A stretch of 36,161 bases of DNA from Marinobacterium profundum (GCF_001528745.1 NZ_BCNS01000121.1:1-36161); one strand, 5' to 3'; positions 18,373 through 27,385 are shown, counted from the first letter of the stretch. Made by a program: numbers and translations. Notes: generated by a model from the letters alone, not told the origin.

Positions 18373-18549
18373 GGCGGCCTGGAGGCGACTGTTACTGCTA
18401 TTATCATCAATACCCTTTGTCCTGCCTTTGTTCGCAGGATCCTGACAGATAAGCAGATTCAGGATCAGCTCGGTATCAGTGAAACGGATGCGATAAGCGA
18501 AATAATGCTCAAATTCCGAAGAGAGTCTTTATCAGTATTGAGAAATTGA
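18373..18549 (+). other. Open frame of 58 codons without a start, possible gene remnant
   Basis: After a TAG at 18370 the frame stays open to TGA at 18549 and reads as plausible protein, for example ILTDKQIQDQLGISETDAIS followed by EIMLKFRRESLSVLRN. There is no ATG, GTG or TTG near its beginning and no ribosome-binding site. I do not recognise the family. It may be the tail of a lost gene or chance. Around it, 18301-18660 holds only a small hairpin (AGCGG...CCGCT near 18574-18592). Confidence 0.25.
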
Positions 18550-18667
18550 CGTTGTTTCTGATGCGTTCAGCAGCGGCTAATATAACCGCTCAGGAGAGTG
18601 CCATGGATGGCGGCTGGACTGCGCGTTAGTGACGTTTTTGAGAGCTAACTCATTGTAAAACAGATAC

Positions 18668-18703
18668 AAAATAAAAAGGGCATGATGATCCGTCATCACG
18701 CCC
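18668..18703 (-). terminator. Strong minus-strand rho-independent terminator
   Basis: On the minus strand GGGCGTGATGA (18703-18693), loop CGGA, TCATCATGCCC (18688-18678) form an 11-bp stem with one G-U pair, followed by TTTTTATTTT. No protein gene ends here, which implies a non-coding transcript entering from the right. The loop itself holds a GGA. Confidence 0.85.
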
Positions 18704-18842
18704 TCTTGTCTGGCTTCCATTTTCCGTGCGCTTAAATTGCGTCCTGCGTGCTTCCGATTCGTCCTTTGCGCTTACCGAGGCCATCCTTGCTATTCGTTCC
18801 ATGAACAGGAGATCCACGAGACTGATTATGGACGTTACCCAA
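18670..18842 (-). ncRNA. Candidate CsrA/RsmA-sequestering sRNA (RsmX/Y/Z or CsrB type)
   Basis: About 170 nt on the minus strand bounded by a promoter-like TATATT (18854-18849) and the terminator ending near 18668. The minus strand holds nine GGA trinucleotides; their plus-strand TCC positions start at 18689, 18716, 18723, 18742, 18753, 18762, 18784, 18798 and 18813. Several have CsrA-site context such as AAGGA, CAGGAC and ATGGA, and one sits in the terminator loop. This density in a short transcript without a credible ORF is the hallmark of RNAs that titrate CsrA/RsmA. An imperfect GacA-type upstream site lies at 18931-18948. Its neighbours are the glycosyltransferase and thiD. Confidence 0.65.
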
Positions 18843-18930
18843 TTTATTAATATAGGAGAAAGTCCTAAAAGCTGTTTCATAAAATTTACGGTTTTGGCGC
18901 GGCCGCCGGGAGCGCTCGCAAAATCAAAAC

Positions 18931-18948
18931 TGTTACGAAATATTTACA
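18931..18948 (-). promoter_or_regulatory. Possible GacA upstream activating site
   Basis: On the minus strand TGTAAATATTTCGTAACA matches 9 of the 12 fixed positions of TGTAAG-N6-CTTACA, the GacA site in front of Rsm RNA genes. It is centred about 98 nt upstream of the proposed sRNA start. The match is imperfect, so the call rests partly on position. Confidence 0.4.
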
Positions 18949-19016
18949 GAGGACAGTCCAGGGGGAAGAGATTCTGTCGAATGTTGACTGGCCCAATGCT
19001 CAGATCAATTTGGCCG

Positions 19017-19046
19017 TGGACATCATCCCTGTGAAACGCATAGACT
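19017..19046 (+). promoter_or_regulatory. Probable sigma-70 promoter of the thi operon
   Basis: TGGACA (19017-19022) and TAGACT (19041-19046) are 18 nt apart and would start transcription near 19053, just in front of the TPP riboswitch. Confidence 0.5.
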
Positions 19047-19057
19047 AGGTCCCTTCT

Positions 19058-19182
19058 TGTCGGGGTGCCTTAAAAAGCACCGAGCGCATGTCGGTTCGCC
19101 GATGTTCTGTTCGGTCATTTGAGGGGCTGAGATCAAACCCGTTGAACCTGATCCGGTTAGTACCGGTGTAGGAAACCGAGAT
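19058..19182 (+). ncRNA. TPP riboswitch (THI element)
   Basis: The conserved thi-box parts are in order: CGGGGTGCC (19061-19069), GGGGCTGAGA (about 19123-19132), ACCCGTTGAACCTGATCCGG and TTAGTACCGGTGTAGGAA (about 19137-19174). P1 can form between TCGG (19060-19063) and CCGA (19176-19179). The stretch between the first two parts is long (about 53 nt), an extended P3 arm. A small hairpin TTTGGC/GCCAAA (19222-19238) lies just before the thiD ribosome-binding site and could be part of the expression platform; there is no clear U-run, so translational control is likelier than termination. Confidence 0.95.
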
Positions 19183-19255
19183 ATGTTCCATATACTCTTT
19201 CCTCTGTTCTTCTGGTGAATCTTTGGCCGACAGCCAAATTTATCAGGAGCCGACC

Positions 19256-20074
19256 ATGCAGCAGCGTTCCCCGCATGCCTGTCCCATCGCACTGACCATC
19301 GCCGGGTCCGATTCTGGCGGCGGTGCCGGGATTCAGGCCGACCTCAAGGCATTTTCTGCCCTAGGCGTTTATGGCGCTTCGGTTATTGCTGCCCTGACGG
19401 CCCAGAACACCCAGGAAGTGCGCGCCATCCAGGATGTGCCGCCGGAATTTATTCGCAGCCAAATTCAAACTGTATTCGATGATCTGGCCATTGGCGCCGT
19501 CAAGATTGGCATGCTGAGTCAGCCGGCGGCGATTGTTGTCGTGGCCGAGGAACTGCGTCGCTATCAGGCCTGCAATATAGTGCTTGATCCTGTCATGGTG
19601 GCCAAAAGCGGCGACAAGTTGCTGGCGGATGCGGCGGTTTCCAGCCTGCGCACCGAATTGCTGCCACTGGCGACCATTCTCACCCCAAACCTGCCGGAAG
19701 CGGCGGTGCTGCTCGATTGCGAAGAACCGACCTGCCGAGATGACATGATTCGTGCCGCCCAGGCATTGCTTGAATTCGGCCCCAAGGCCGTGCTGCTCAA
19801 GGGTGGGCATCTGCAGGGGCAGGACAGTGCCGACCTGCTCTGCACGGCCGAGCAGCTGCTCTGGCTGCCCGCCAGGCGCATCGATACGCGCAACACCCAT
19901 GGCACCGGCTGCACACTGTCTTCTGCCATAGCTGCAGGGCTGGCCAAGGGCCTGTCGGTACAGGCGGCAGTCGAGACTGCCAAGGCTTATATCAGTGCGG
20001 CCATAGAGGCGGCGGACAGGCTTGAAATCGGCAGCGGTCACGGACCTGTCCATCATTTCCACCGTTGGTGGTGA
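19256..20074 (+). CDS. thiD: Hydroxymethylpyrimidine / phosphomethylpyrimidine kinase
   Basis: A 272-residue ribokinase-fold enzyme that phosphorylates 4-amino-5-hydroxymethyl-2-methylpyrimidine and then its monophosphate, giving HMP-PP for thiamin phosphate synthesis. Motifs are IAGSDSGGGAGIQADLKAF at the N-terminus (substrate binding), DPVMVAKSGDKLL, TPNLPEAAVLL and the anion hole/catalytic NTHGTGCTLSSAIAAGLA. The ATG at 19256 has an AGGAG box 8 nt upstream; a TTG at 19223 in frame would overlap the hairpin. First gene behind the riboswitch; its stop overlaps candidate starts of the next gene. Confidence 0.96.
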   Translation: MQQRSPHACPIALTIAGSDSGGGAGIQADLKAFSALGVYGASVIAALTAQNTQEVRAIQDVPPEFIRSQIQTVFDDLAIGAVKIGMLSQPAAIVVVAEELRRYQACNIVLDPVMVAKSGDKLLADAAVSSLRTELLPLATILTPNLPEAAVLLDCEEPTCRDDMIRAAQALLEFGPKAVLLKGGHLQGQDSADLLCTAEQLLWLPARRIDTRNTHGTGCTLSSAIAAGLAKGLSVQAAVETAKAYISAAIEAADRLEIGSGHGPVHHFHRWW

Positions 20075-20082
20075 GCGGCCGG

Positions 20083-20820
20083 ATGCTCGGAATTGATGTA
20101 CGCAACGCCAGCCTTGCCTGGCAGGGTCACAGCGTTTTCAGCGACCTGAGCTTTCATTTGCCGGCCGGCGAGTGGACCTGTCTGCTGGGTCAGTCCGGCG
20201 TTGGCAAGAGTTCACTGCTGCGTCTGCTGGCGGGGCTGACTGAGCAGATGCAGGTGCGGGCAGAGATTGTTGCCAGCGATGGCAAGCCGCTGGACGGACG
20301 CGTGGCCTGGATGGCGCAGCAGGATTTGCTGCTGCCCTGGCTGAGCGTGCTCGAAAACGTGCTGCTGGGGCCGCGTCTGCGCCGCAGCCGCGTCACACCG
20401 GCACAGCGCGAACAGGCCCGCTACCTGCTGAACCAGGTGGGCCTGGCGGGTTTGGATTCACGTTATCCGGCAGTGTTGTCCGGTGGTCAGCGCCAGCGTG
20501 TGGCCCTGGCGCGGATGCTGATGGAAGACCGCCCGCTGGTACTGATGGATGAGCCTTTTTCGGCACTGGATGCCGTGACGCGGCTGAAGTTGCAGGATCT
20601 GGCGGCCCATCTGCTGGCTGATCGCACTGTGTTGCTGATAACCCATGATCCGCTGGAGGCGCTGCGGCTGGGGCATCAGGTGCTGGTACTGCAGGGCAGT
20701 CCGGCCCGCCTAACCGCACCACTGCGCCCGCTGGATGCACCGCCACGGGCGGTGGATCAGCCCGAGGTACTGGAATTGCAAGGGCGCCTGTTGCGCCAGC
20801 TGATGGAGCTGTCGACATGA
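20083..20820 (+). CDS. thiZ: Pyrimidine-precursor ABC transporter, ATP-binding protein ThiZ
   Basis: A 245-residue ABC ATPase. Walker A is GQSGVGKSSLL, the Q-loop VAWMAQQDLLLPWLSV, the signature LSGGQRQRVALARM, Walker B PLVLMDEPFSALD and the switch histidine is in LLITHDPLEAL. The company of a ThiY-type binding protein and ThiD/ThiC identifies it as the energising subunit of the ThiXYZ importer for formyl-aminopyrimidine. ATG 20083 is used; GTG at 20071 (overlapping the thiD stop as GTGA) and GTG 20068 are alternatives. Its last bases overlap an ATG that begins a chimeric fragment rather than thiX itself. Confidence 0.9.
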   Translation: MLGIDVRNASLAWQGHSVFSDLSFHLPAGEWTCLLGQSGVGKSSLLRLLAGLTEQMQVRAEIVASDGKPLDGRVAWMAQQDLLLPWLSVLENVLLGPRLRRSRVTPAQREQARYLLNQVGLAGLDSRYPAVLSGGQRQRVALARMLMEDRPLVLMDEPFSALDAVTRLKLQDLAAHLLADRTVLLITHDPLEALRLGHQVLVLQGSPARLTAPLRPLDAPPRAVDQPEVLELQGRLLRQLMELST

Positions 20821-20984
20821 ATGCCCTGCGTAGTTTGGGCATAGCGGCAGGCCTCTGTGGTCTCTGGCAACTGCTGGTATGGCTGCTGGCGGATCGCACC
20901 GTACTGCTGATCACTCATAATTCGCAGATCGGTGCAGCGCAGCGGGCCATGGATCAGCCCCAGCTGATGGCGGTGAACGCATGA
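20817..20984 (+). pseudogene. Chimeric 55-codon ORF: thiX 5' end fused to a diverged thiZ 3' end
   Basis: Bases 20817-20885 are identical to 20981-21049, the first 69 nt of thiX (MNALRSLGIAAGLCG...VWL). The frame then continues without a break into LADRTVLLITHNSQIGAAQR and AMDQPQLMAVNA, a shortened and diverged copy of the ThiZ C-terminus (compare LADRTVLLITHDPLEAL and AVDQPEVL). It starts with ATGA overlapping the thiZ stop and ends with ATGA overlapping the true thiX start, so coupling through the operon is kept. It is too short to be a permease. It looks like a recombination scar. Confidence 0.85.
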
Positions 20985-21748
20985 ATGCCCTGCGTAGTTT
21001 GGGCATAGCGGCAGGCCTCTGTGGTCTCTGGCAACTGCTGGTATGGCTGACCGATGCGCCACATTTCATCCTGCCAGGGCCCTTGCGGGTGCTGGCGGCA
21101 CTGTACGGCAATATCGGCCTGTTGCTGCAGCATGCCGGCGTGACTCTGGCGGAAATACTGCTGGGTCTGCTGCTCGGTGTCCTGCTGGGCCTTGGCAGCG
21201 CCCTGACGCTGATCTGGTTTCGGCGCCTGCGGCCCTGGATGCTGCCGATTCTGGTGATCAGCCAGTCGATCCCGGTGTTCGCACTGGCGCCGGTACTGAT
21301 GCTCTGGCTGGGATACGGCATGGCCTCCAAGGTAGCCATGGCAACGCTGATTATCTATTTCCCGGTGACAGCGGCCTGTTACGACGGTCTGCGGCATACG
21401 CCTGCGGCCTGGCTGGAGCTGGCTCGAACCCTGGGGGCAGACAAGCGTACTCAGCTGCTGCAGATCCGCCTGCCCTCGGCACTACCGGCGCTGGGTTCGG
21501 GGCTGCGGGTCGCAGCTTCGGTAGCGCCCATAGGCGCGGTCGTGGGGGAGTGGGTAGGGTCATCCACCGGGCTGGGTTACCTGATGCTGCATGCCAATGC
21601 GCGCATGCAGGTAGATCTGATGTTCGCGGCCCTGCTGGTACTGTCGCTGATGGCGGTGAGCCTGTATTTCCTGATTGACTGGCTGCTGCGGCGCTTGATG
21701 CCCTGGCAGTCTGAAACCCTGTTTGATGATGCCCGGGAGGCAGAATAA
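20981..21748 (+). CDS. thiX: Pyrimidine-precursor ABC transporter, permease ThiX
   Basis: A 255-residue BPD-type inner-membrane permease with about six hydrophobic segments. The cytoplasmic EAA loop that contacts the ATPase reads AAWLELARTLGADKRTQLLQ, followed by IRLPSALPALGSGLRVA. It belongs to the SsuC/TauC/ThiX group and pairs with ThiZ and ThiY here. The ATG at 20981 overlaps the stop of the chimeric fragment upstream, and its own stop TAA shares a base with the thiY ATG, showing tight coupling. Confidence 0.93.
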   Translation: MNALRSLGIAAGLCGLWQLLVWLTDAPHFILPGPLRVLAALYGNIGLLLQHAGVTLAEILLGLLLGVLLGLGSALTLIWFRRLRPWMLPILVISQSIPVFALAPVLMLWLGYGMASKVAMATLIIYFPVTAACYDGLRHTPAAWLELARTLGADKRTQLLQIRLPSALPALGSGLRVAASVAPIGAVVGEWVGSSTGLGYLMLHANARMQVDLMFAALLVLSLMAVSLYFLIDWLLRRLMPWQSETLFDDAREAE

Positions 21749-22692
21749 TGAAAACAACAAAGCTAAAAGTCGCTGCCACGCTTGCCGCTGCGCTGCTGAG
21801 TGTGAATGTTATGGCGGCGGAAAAAGTCACCTTGCTGCTCGACTGGTTTATCAACCCGGACCACGGCCCATTGATCGTGGCGCAGCAGCAGGGCTACTTC
21901 AAGGAGCAGGGGCTCGAGGTGGTGATGCAGGAACCAGCGGACCCGTCCATGCCGCCCAAGCTGGTCGCCGCCGGCAAGGCCGACATGGCGGTATCCTACC
22001 AGCCGCAGCTGCATGTTCAGATCGATGAAGGCTTGCCGCTGAGCCGCGTAGGGACTCTGGTGGCAACGCCGCTGAATTCTCTGGTGGTGCTGGAAAGCAG
22101 CGATATCAAATCGATTGAGGACCTCAAGGGCAAGAAGGTCGGCTATTCGGTCGGCGGTTTCGAGGATGCGCTGCTCAAGGCCATGCTGGCCCGTGAAGGT
22201 CTGGAACTGTCGGACATCGAAATGGTGAACGTGAACTGGTCGCTGTCACCTTCCCTTATAACCGGCAATGTCGATGCCGTTATCGGTGCCTACCGCAACT
22301 TCGAGCTTAACCAGATGGATATCGAGGGTCATCCGGGCCGGGCGTTTTACGTTGAAGAACTGGGTGTGCCGGCCTACGACGAGCTGGTGCTGGTGGTGAA
22401 CAACAAGGACCGCAAGGACCCCAAGTATGGCCGCTTCATGCGGGCGCTGGAAAAGGCGACCCAGTTTATCGTCAATCACCCGGATGAGGCATGGACCAGC
22501 TTTGTCAGCTACAAGGCGGACCTGGACAACGAACTGAACAAGCGCGCCTGGGCCGATACCCTGACCCGTTTTGCACTGCGCCCGGCGGCGCTGGATAACG
22601 GCCGTTACGAGCGCATGGGGGCCTTTATGCAGGCCCAGGGGCTGACCAAGGCGAACCCTGCGGTATCGACTTACGCATTTGAACCGAAATAG
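21748..22692 (+). CDS. thiY: Formyl-aminopyrimidine-binding protein ThiY (NMT1/THI5-like)
   Basis: A 314-residue periplasmic binding protein. The signal peptide is MKTTKLKVAATLAAALLSVN with cleavage near VMAAE. The mature start VTLLLDWFINPDHGPLIVAQ is the hallmark of pyrimidine-precursor-binding NMT1/THI5-like proteins, in which the D-W-x-x-N-P-x-H residues contact the ligand. It delivers N-formyl-4-amino-5-aminomethyl-2-methylpyrimidine, a thiamin breakdown product, to ThiXZ. The final segment PAVSTYAFEPK is intact and the length is normal. Confidence 0.93.
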   Translation: MKTTKLKVAATLAAALLSVNVMAAEKVTLLLDWFINPDHGPLIVAQQQGYFKEQGLEVVMQEPADPSMPPKLVAAGKADMAVSYQPQLHVQIDEGLPLSRVGTLVATPLNSLVVLESSDIKSIEDLKGKKVGYSVGGFEDALLKAMLAREGLELSDIEMVNVNWSLSPSLITGNVDAVIGAYRNFELNQMDIEGHPGRAFYVEELGVPAYDELVLVVNNKDRKDPKYGRFMRALEKATQFIVNHPDEAWTSFVSYKADLDNELNKRAWADTLTRFALRPAALDNGRYERMGAFMQAQGLTKANPAVSTYAFEPK

Positions 22693-22705
22693 GTACGGAG
22701 GAAAT

Positions 22706-23362
22706 ATGAGCCAGCCATTTTCCGAACAGCTCAGGTCAGCTGCCGAGCCCTGGTGGAGCGGTGCCGTAGAGCACTCTTTCACCGTTCAGATCGGTGACGA
22801 CAGCCTGGCGGACGCAGCTTATATCCGCTATTTGCTGCAGGATTACGCCTTTATCGGCACCCTGGCCGATCATGCCGCACTGGCGATTGCTGCAGCGCCC
22901 GACATGGCGGCCAAGGGGTGGCTGGCGGCTTTTCTGGCGGCCTTGACCTCGGCCGAGAACGACTACTTCGAGCGCTCCTTCGCAGCCCTTGATGTAAGCC
23001 CCGCAGATTACCGGGCGCCTGAGCTGAATCCGGTGGCGCAGATGCTGGCGCGGGAAATGCGCGATGCCCAGGCCTGCGGCTACGCCGACATGATAGTGGT
23101 GCTGGCCTGTGCTGAATGGGTCTATCTGAGCTGGGCCCAGCGCGAGGCGAAAAAGACGCCGCCGACGCGCTTCTGGCTGCGCGAATGGATCGATATCCAT
23201 GTGCTGCCCGAGTTCGAGGCGTTTGTGGTCTGGCTGCAGAGCCAGCTCGACAGCTTTGGCGAGCTGGCTGCGGCGGATCGCAAGCGCCTTGAGCAGCGTT
23301 TTACCCGTATGGCCTGGCTGGAACAGGCGTTCTTTGATGTGTTGCTGACCGAGCAGGAATGA
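22706..23362 (+). CDS. TenA family aminopyrimidine aminohydrolase (paralogue 1)
   Basis: A 218-residue all-helical TenA/THI-4-type protein. Characteristic segments are YIRYLLQDYAFIGTLADHAA, AENDYFERSF and LACAEWVYLSWAQ, the last placing a cysteine near the position of the catalytic cysteine of TenA_C enzymes. Family members hydrolyse 4-amino-5-aminomethyl-2-methylpyrimidine to HMP during thiamin salvage. ATG 22706 is set by the strong GGAGGAAAT box. It is followed by a second, quite different TenA, and the pair is unlikely to be simply redundant. It fits the ThiXYZ-supplied substrate. Confidence 0.85.
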   Translation: MSQPFSEQLRSAAEPWWSGAVEHSFTVQIGDDSLADAAYIRYLLQDYAFIGTLADHAALAIAAAPDMAAKGWLAAFLAALTSAENDYFERSFAALDVSPADYRAPELNPVAQMLAREMRDAQACGYADMIVVLACAEWVYLSWAQREAKKTPPTRFWLREWIDIHVLPEFEAFVVWLQSQLDSFGELAAADRKRLEQRFTRMAWLEQAFFDVLLTEQE

Positions 23363-23364
23363 CC

Positions 23365-24027
23365 ATGTCCATCTATGCACAGCTTAAGCGCGCCGCCCAC
23401 CCCGACTGGGATGCCTATATCCAGCACGAATTTGTGCGCGGGCTGGGGGATGGCACCCTGGCGCCGGAATCCTTTGCCCATTACCTGAAACAGGATTACC
23501 TCTTCCTGCTGCAGTTCAGTCGTGCCTGGGGGTTGGCGGTATACAAGAGCCGCACCCTGGAGCAGATGCGCTATGCCCAGCAGGGCATTAACGCCATGCT
23601 GGATATCGAGATCGGCCTGCACGTGCAGTACTGCGCCGACTGGGGTATCAGCGAGGCGGAGCTGCAGCGCCTGCCGGAAGCGACCGCCACCGTGGCCTAT
23701 ACCCGTTATGTGCTGGATTCGGGTTTATGCGGTGATCTGGCGGATCTGCATGCGGCACTTGCGCCCTGCATCGTCGGCTATGCCGAAGTCGCCCGCTGGC
23801 TGCTGGACCAGCCCTCCACAGTGCTGGAAGGAAACCCCTACCGCGCCTGGATCGAAATGTACGCCAGCGACGAATATCAGCAGGTCGCTGCCGCTGAAAT
23901 CCGCCTGCTGGATGAACTCTGCGTGGACATGCCGGCGCGGCGCCTCGATGAACTGACACACACCTTTCATACCGCGACCCGGATGGAAGCGGCCTTCTGG
24001 CAAATGGGGCTCGATCTGAGCGCCTGA
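23365..24027 (+). CDS. tenA: Aminopyrimidine aminohydrolase TenA (paralogue 2)
   Basis: A 220-residue TenA protein closer to the Bacillus type than its upstream paralogue. It has HEFVRGLGDGTLAPESFAHY, LKQDYLFLLQFSRAWGLAVY, LHVQYCADWGI, AYTRYVLDSG and the catalytic-cysteine segment ALAPCIVGYAEVA, with NPYRAWIEMYASDEYQ and TRMEAAFWQMGL near the end (the glutamate there is the usual catalytic acid). ATG 23365 lies 6 nt after an AGGA box; an ATG at 23359 overlaps the tenA-1 stop as ATGA but has no room for the box. It acts in HMP salvage. Confidence 0.93.
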   Translation: MSIYAQLKRAAHPDWDAYIQHEFVRGLGDGTLAPESFAHYLKQDYLFLLQFSRAWGLAVYKSRTLEQMRYAQQGINAMLDIEIGLHVQYCADWGISEAELQRLPEATATVAYTRYVLDSGLCGDLADLHAALAPCIVGYAEVARWLLDQPSTVLEGNPYRAWIEMYASDEYQQVAAAEIRLLDELCVDMPARRLDELTHTFHTATRMEAAFWQMGLDLSA

Positions 24028-24031
24028 ATGA

Positions 24032-26047
<2,016 letters not shown>

Positions 26048-26066
26048 TTTCTACTCCTGAGTGACT

Positions 26067-26104
26067 AAAAAAGGCCGGTTGCCAGAAAGGTAGCCGGCTT
26101 TTTT
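26067..26104 (+). terminator. Rho-independent terminator after thiC
   Basis: A-run, GCCGGTTGCC paired with GGTAGCCGGC (10 bp with two G-U pairs) around AGAAA, then six T residues. It lies about 20 nt after the thiC stop and ends the thi operon. Confidence 0.9.
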
Positions 26105-26161
26105 GTTGCCAAACGGGTGAGGCGCACGGGACGCCACTGTCCGTCGCGCCGGGTATGCAAC
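26105..26161. repeat. 57-bp imperfect palindrome between two terminators
   Basis: Outer arms GTTGC and GCAAC enclose inner arms GGCGC-x-CGG and CCG-x-GCGCC around a short loop. Orientation of the outer GTT/AAC is the reverse of an integron attC site, so that reading is rejected. It could be a REP-like element or part of the thiC duplication scar. Confidence 0.35.
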
Positions 26162-26180
26162 ACTCCTGAATAGGCTGCGC

Positions 26181-26231
26181 AAGGCCGAGGAGTTCCTGGA
26201 AACCGGCGGTAAGATCTACCACAAGGTGTAA
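26181..26231 (+). pseudogene. Duplicated 3' end of thiC
   Basis: Matches 25997-26047 at all but three positions, including the stop (TAA instead of TGA), and encodes [14 protein letters not shown] in the same frame as the real thiC tail. It is followed by a second terminator with the same GAGTGACTAAAAA lead-in as the first. Upstream of 26181 there is no further thiC sequence. It is a partial duplication with slight divergence, not a gene. Confidence 0.9.
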
Positions 26232-26264
26232 CCTCTACACCCAGGTAGTAAAGCTTGAGTGACT

Positions 26265-26302
26265 AAAAAGGCCGGCAGTCTGTAAAGATTGCCGGCCTTT
26301 TT
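26265..26302. terminator. Bidirectional rho-independent terminator
   Basis: AAAAAGGCCGGCA (26265-26277) pairs with TGCCGGCCTTTTT (26290-26302). It is a second version of the thiC terminator and, because of the A/T flanks, can also end the rpiR-like transcript coming from the right. Confidence 0.88.
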
Positions 26303-26341
26303 GTTTTTAAGGCACGAAAATAGGCAGGCACTGCTGAGGCG

Positions 26342-27238
26342 TCAGTCCCCCAGTGGCTGGCTGTCGTCGTGATCCCGGTACGCCACCAGGTGGTGCTTGA
26401 TGCGGCGTACGTTCTCCAGTGCCCGTTCGCCGATGGCGATGGCAAGCTCGGAAGCCAGCACGTCTATCACCGCCAGCAGGGCATAACGCGAGGCGGTAGG
26501 CTGATTCACGAAGCTTTTCTCTTCGGGGATATCCACTGGCAGCAGAATATCCAGATGGGCACAGAGGGGGGCGTCGGGTCGTGTCATGCCGATAACTGTG
26601 GCGTCGTAGCCGCGGGCGATATCACAGGCGTTGGCCAGATCGGCGAAGCGCCCGGAGGTGGAGATGGCGAGCAGTACATCACCTTTCTTGAGTGTTGCAG
26701 CGACCATCTGCAGCATCTGACTGTCCTGGTAGGCATTCACCGCCAGACCCAGTCGAAACAGCCGGTGCTCGACATCCTGCGCCACTATGGTGGAACCGCC
26801 GCCGCTGCCGAACACGGCAATGCGCCCGGCGTGCTGCAGGGCACTGACCGCCTGCTGGATCGTTTCGCTGTCCAGCAGCGCCAGCTGCATTTCCAGTGCC
26901 TGCTGGGCGCGGCGTACCACCTGCTCGGCGGCTTCCGAATGGCTGCCGGACGAGGTCTGACCGGCCAGAAAACGTACCCCCACGGCGCGTGCCTGGGCCA
27001 GGTGAACCTTGAACTCACGCAGATTCTTGAAGCCCAGCTTGCGGCAGAACCGCGTCACCGTAGGCGTGCTGGTATCGGACCACTGCGCCAGTTCGGTGGT
27101 ACTGGCGTGGACTGCGCGATCGACGTCGGACAGTATCACCTCGGCCAGGCGCTGATCCGCCTTGCTCATGGCATTGGTATTGTCCTTGAGCGCGGACACT
27201 ATATCGGGGGCTGCCGGTGGCGTCATGATGGGGTTCAC
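26342..27238 (-). CDS. RpiR/MurR family transcriptional regulator (HTH + SIS)
   Basis: A 298-residue regulator with an N-terminal HTH_6 domain (about 10-90; TSTPTVTRFCRKLGFKNLRE is the recognition region) and a C-terminal SIS sugar-phosphate-binding domain (about 130-270; RIAVFGSGGGSTIVAQD and DVLLAISTSGRFADL). SIS-domain regulators sense phosphosugars or sugar acids. The GTG at 27238 lies close behind AAGGA; an ATG four codons later (27226) is an alternative. It is read in the same direction as ridA and divergently from the TRAP genes. It probably controls this cluster in response to a product such as a phosphorylated keto-sugar acid, which is an inference. Confidence 0.9.
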   Translation of the reverse strand: MNPIMTPPAAPDIVSALKDNTNAMSKADQRLAEVILSDVDRAVHASTTELAQWSDTSTPTVTRFCRKLGFKNLREFKVHLAQARAVGVRFLAGQTSSGSHSEAAEQVVRRAQQALEMQLALLDSETIQQAVSALQHAGRIAVFGSGGGSTIVAQDVEHRLFRLGLAVNAYQDSQMLQMVAATLKKGDVLLAISTSGRFADLANACDIARGYDATVIGMTRPDAPLCAHLDILLPVDIPEEKSFVNQPTASRYALLAVIDVLASELAIAIGERALENVRRIKHHLVAYRDHDDSQPLGD

Positions 27239-27340
27239 CCTTCCTTGATTGTCAGCAATGGGTCAGTAGCGCGCCGCCGCACCGGGTCTGAAAACAATGC
27301 GCTGGAGTATAACACCGCTTCACAAACCCCAGCGAGCCGG

Positions 27341-27376
27341 GGCCTGAGCCTGGATATGGGCCATCAGGCTCAGGCC
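27341..27376 (-). other. 12-bp perfect stem-loop between ridA and the rpiR-like gene
   Basis: GGCCTGAGCCTG (27341-27352) and CAGGCTCAGGCC (27365-27376) enclose a 12-nt loop, 9 nt after the ridA stop. There is no T-run on either strand, so it is more likely an mRNA-stabilising or attenuating hairpin than a full terminator. Confidence 0.6.
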
Positions 27377-27385
27377 GGGCGCATG

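Noticed and set aside
18602-18628. Eight-codon ORF (MDGGWTAR) preceded by CAGGAG
   Set aside because: Too short to distinguish from chance and not linked to any downstream gene as a leader peptide.
18650-18880. Minus-strand 76-codon open frame in the glycosyltransferase-thiD gap
   Set aside because: It runs through the terminator hairpin (residues near GRDDGSSCPF) and has no ribosome-binding site; the strand is better explained as the GGA-rich RNA.
18869-19048. Plus-strand open frame of 60 codons ending just before the riboswitch, with protein-like text (EILSNVDWPNAQINLAVD)
   Set aside because: No start codon or ribosome-binding site, it overlaps the proposed thi promoter and the GacA-like site, and no family was recognised. 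Its protein-like look was the only support.
26105-26161. Possible integron attC site
   Set aside because: The outer arms are GTT...AAC, the opposite of the AAC...GTT arrangement of attC, and there is no cassette or integrase.
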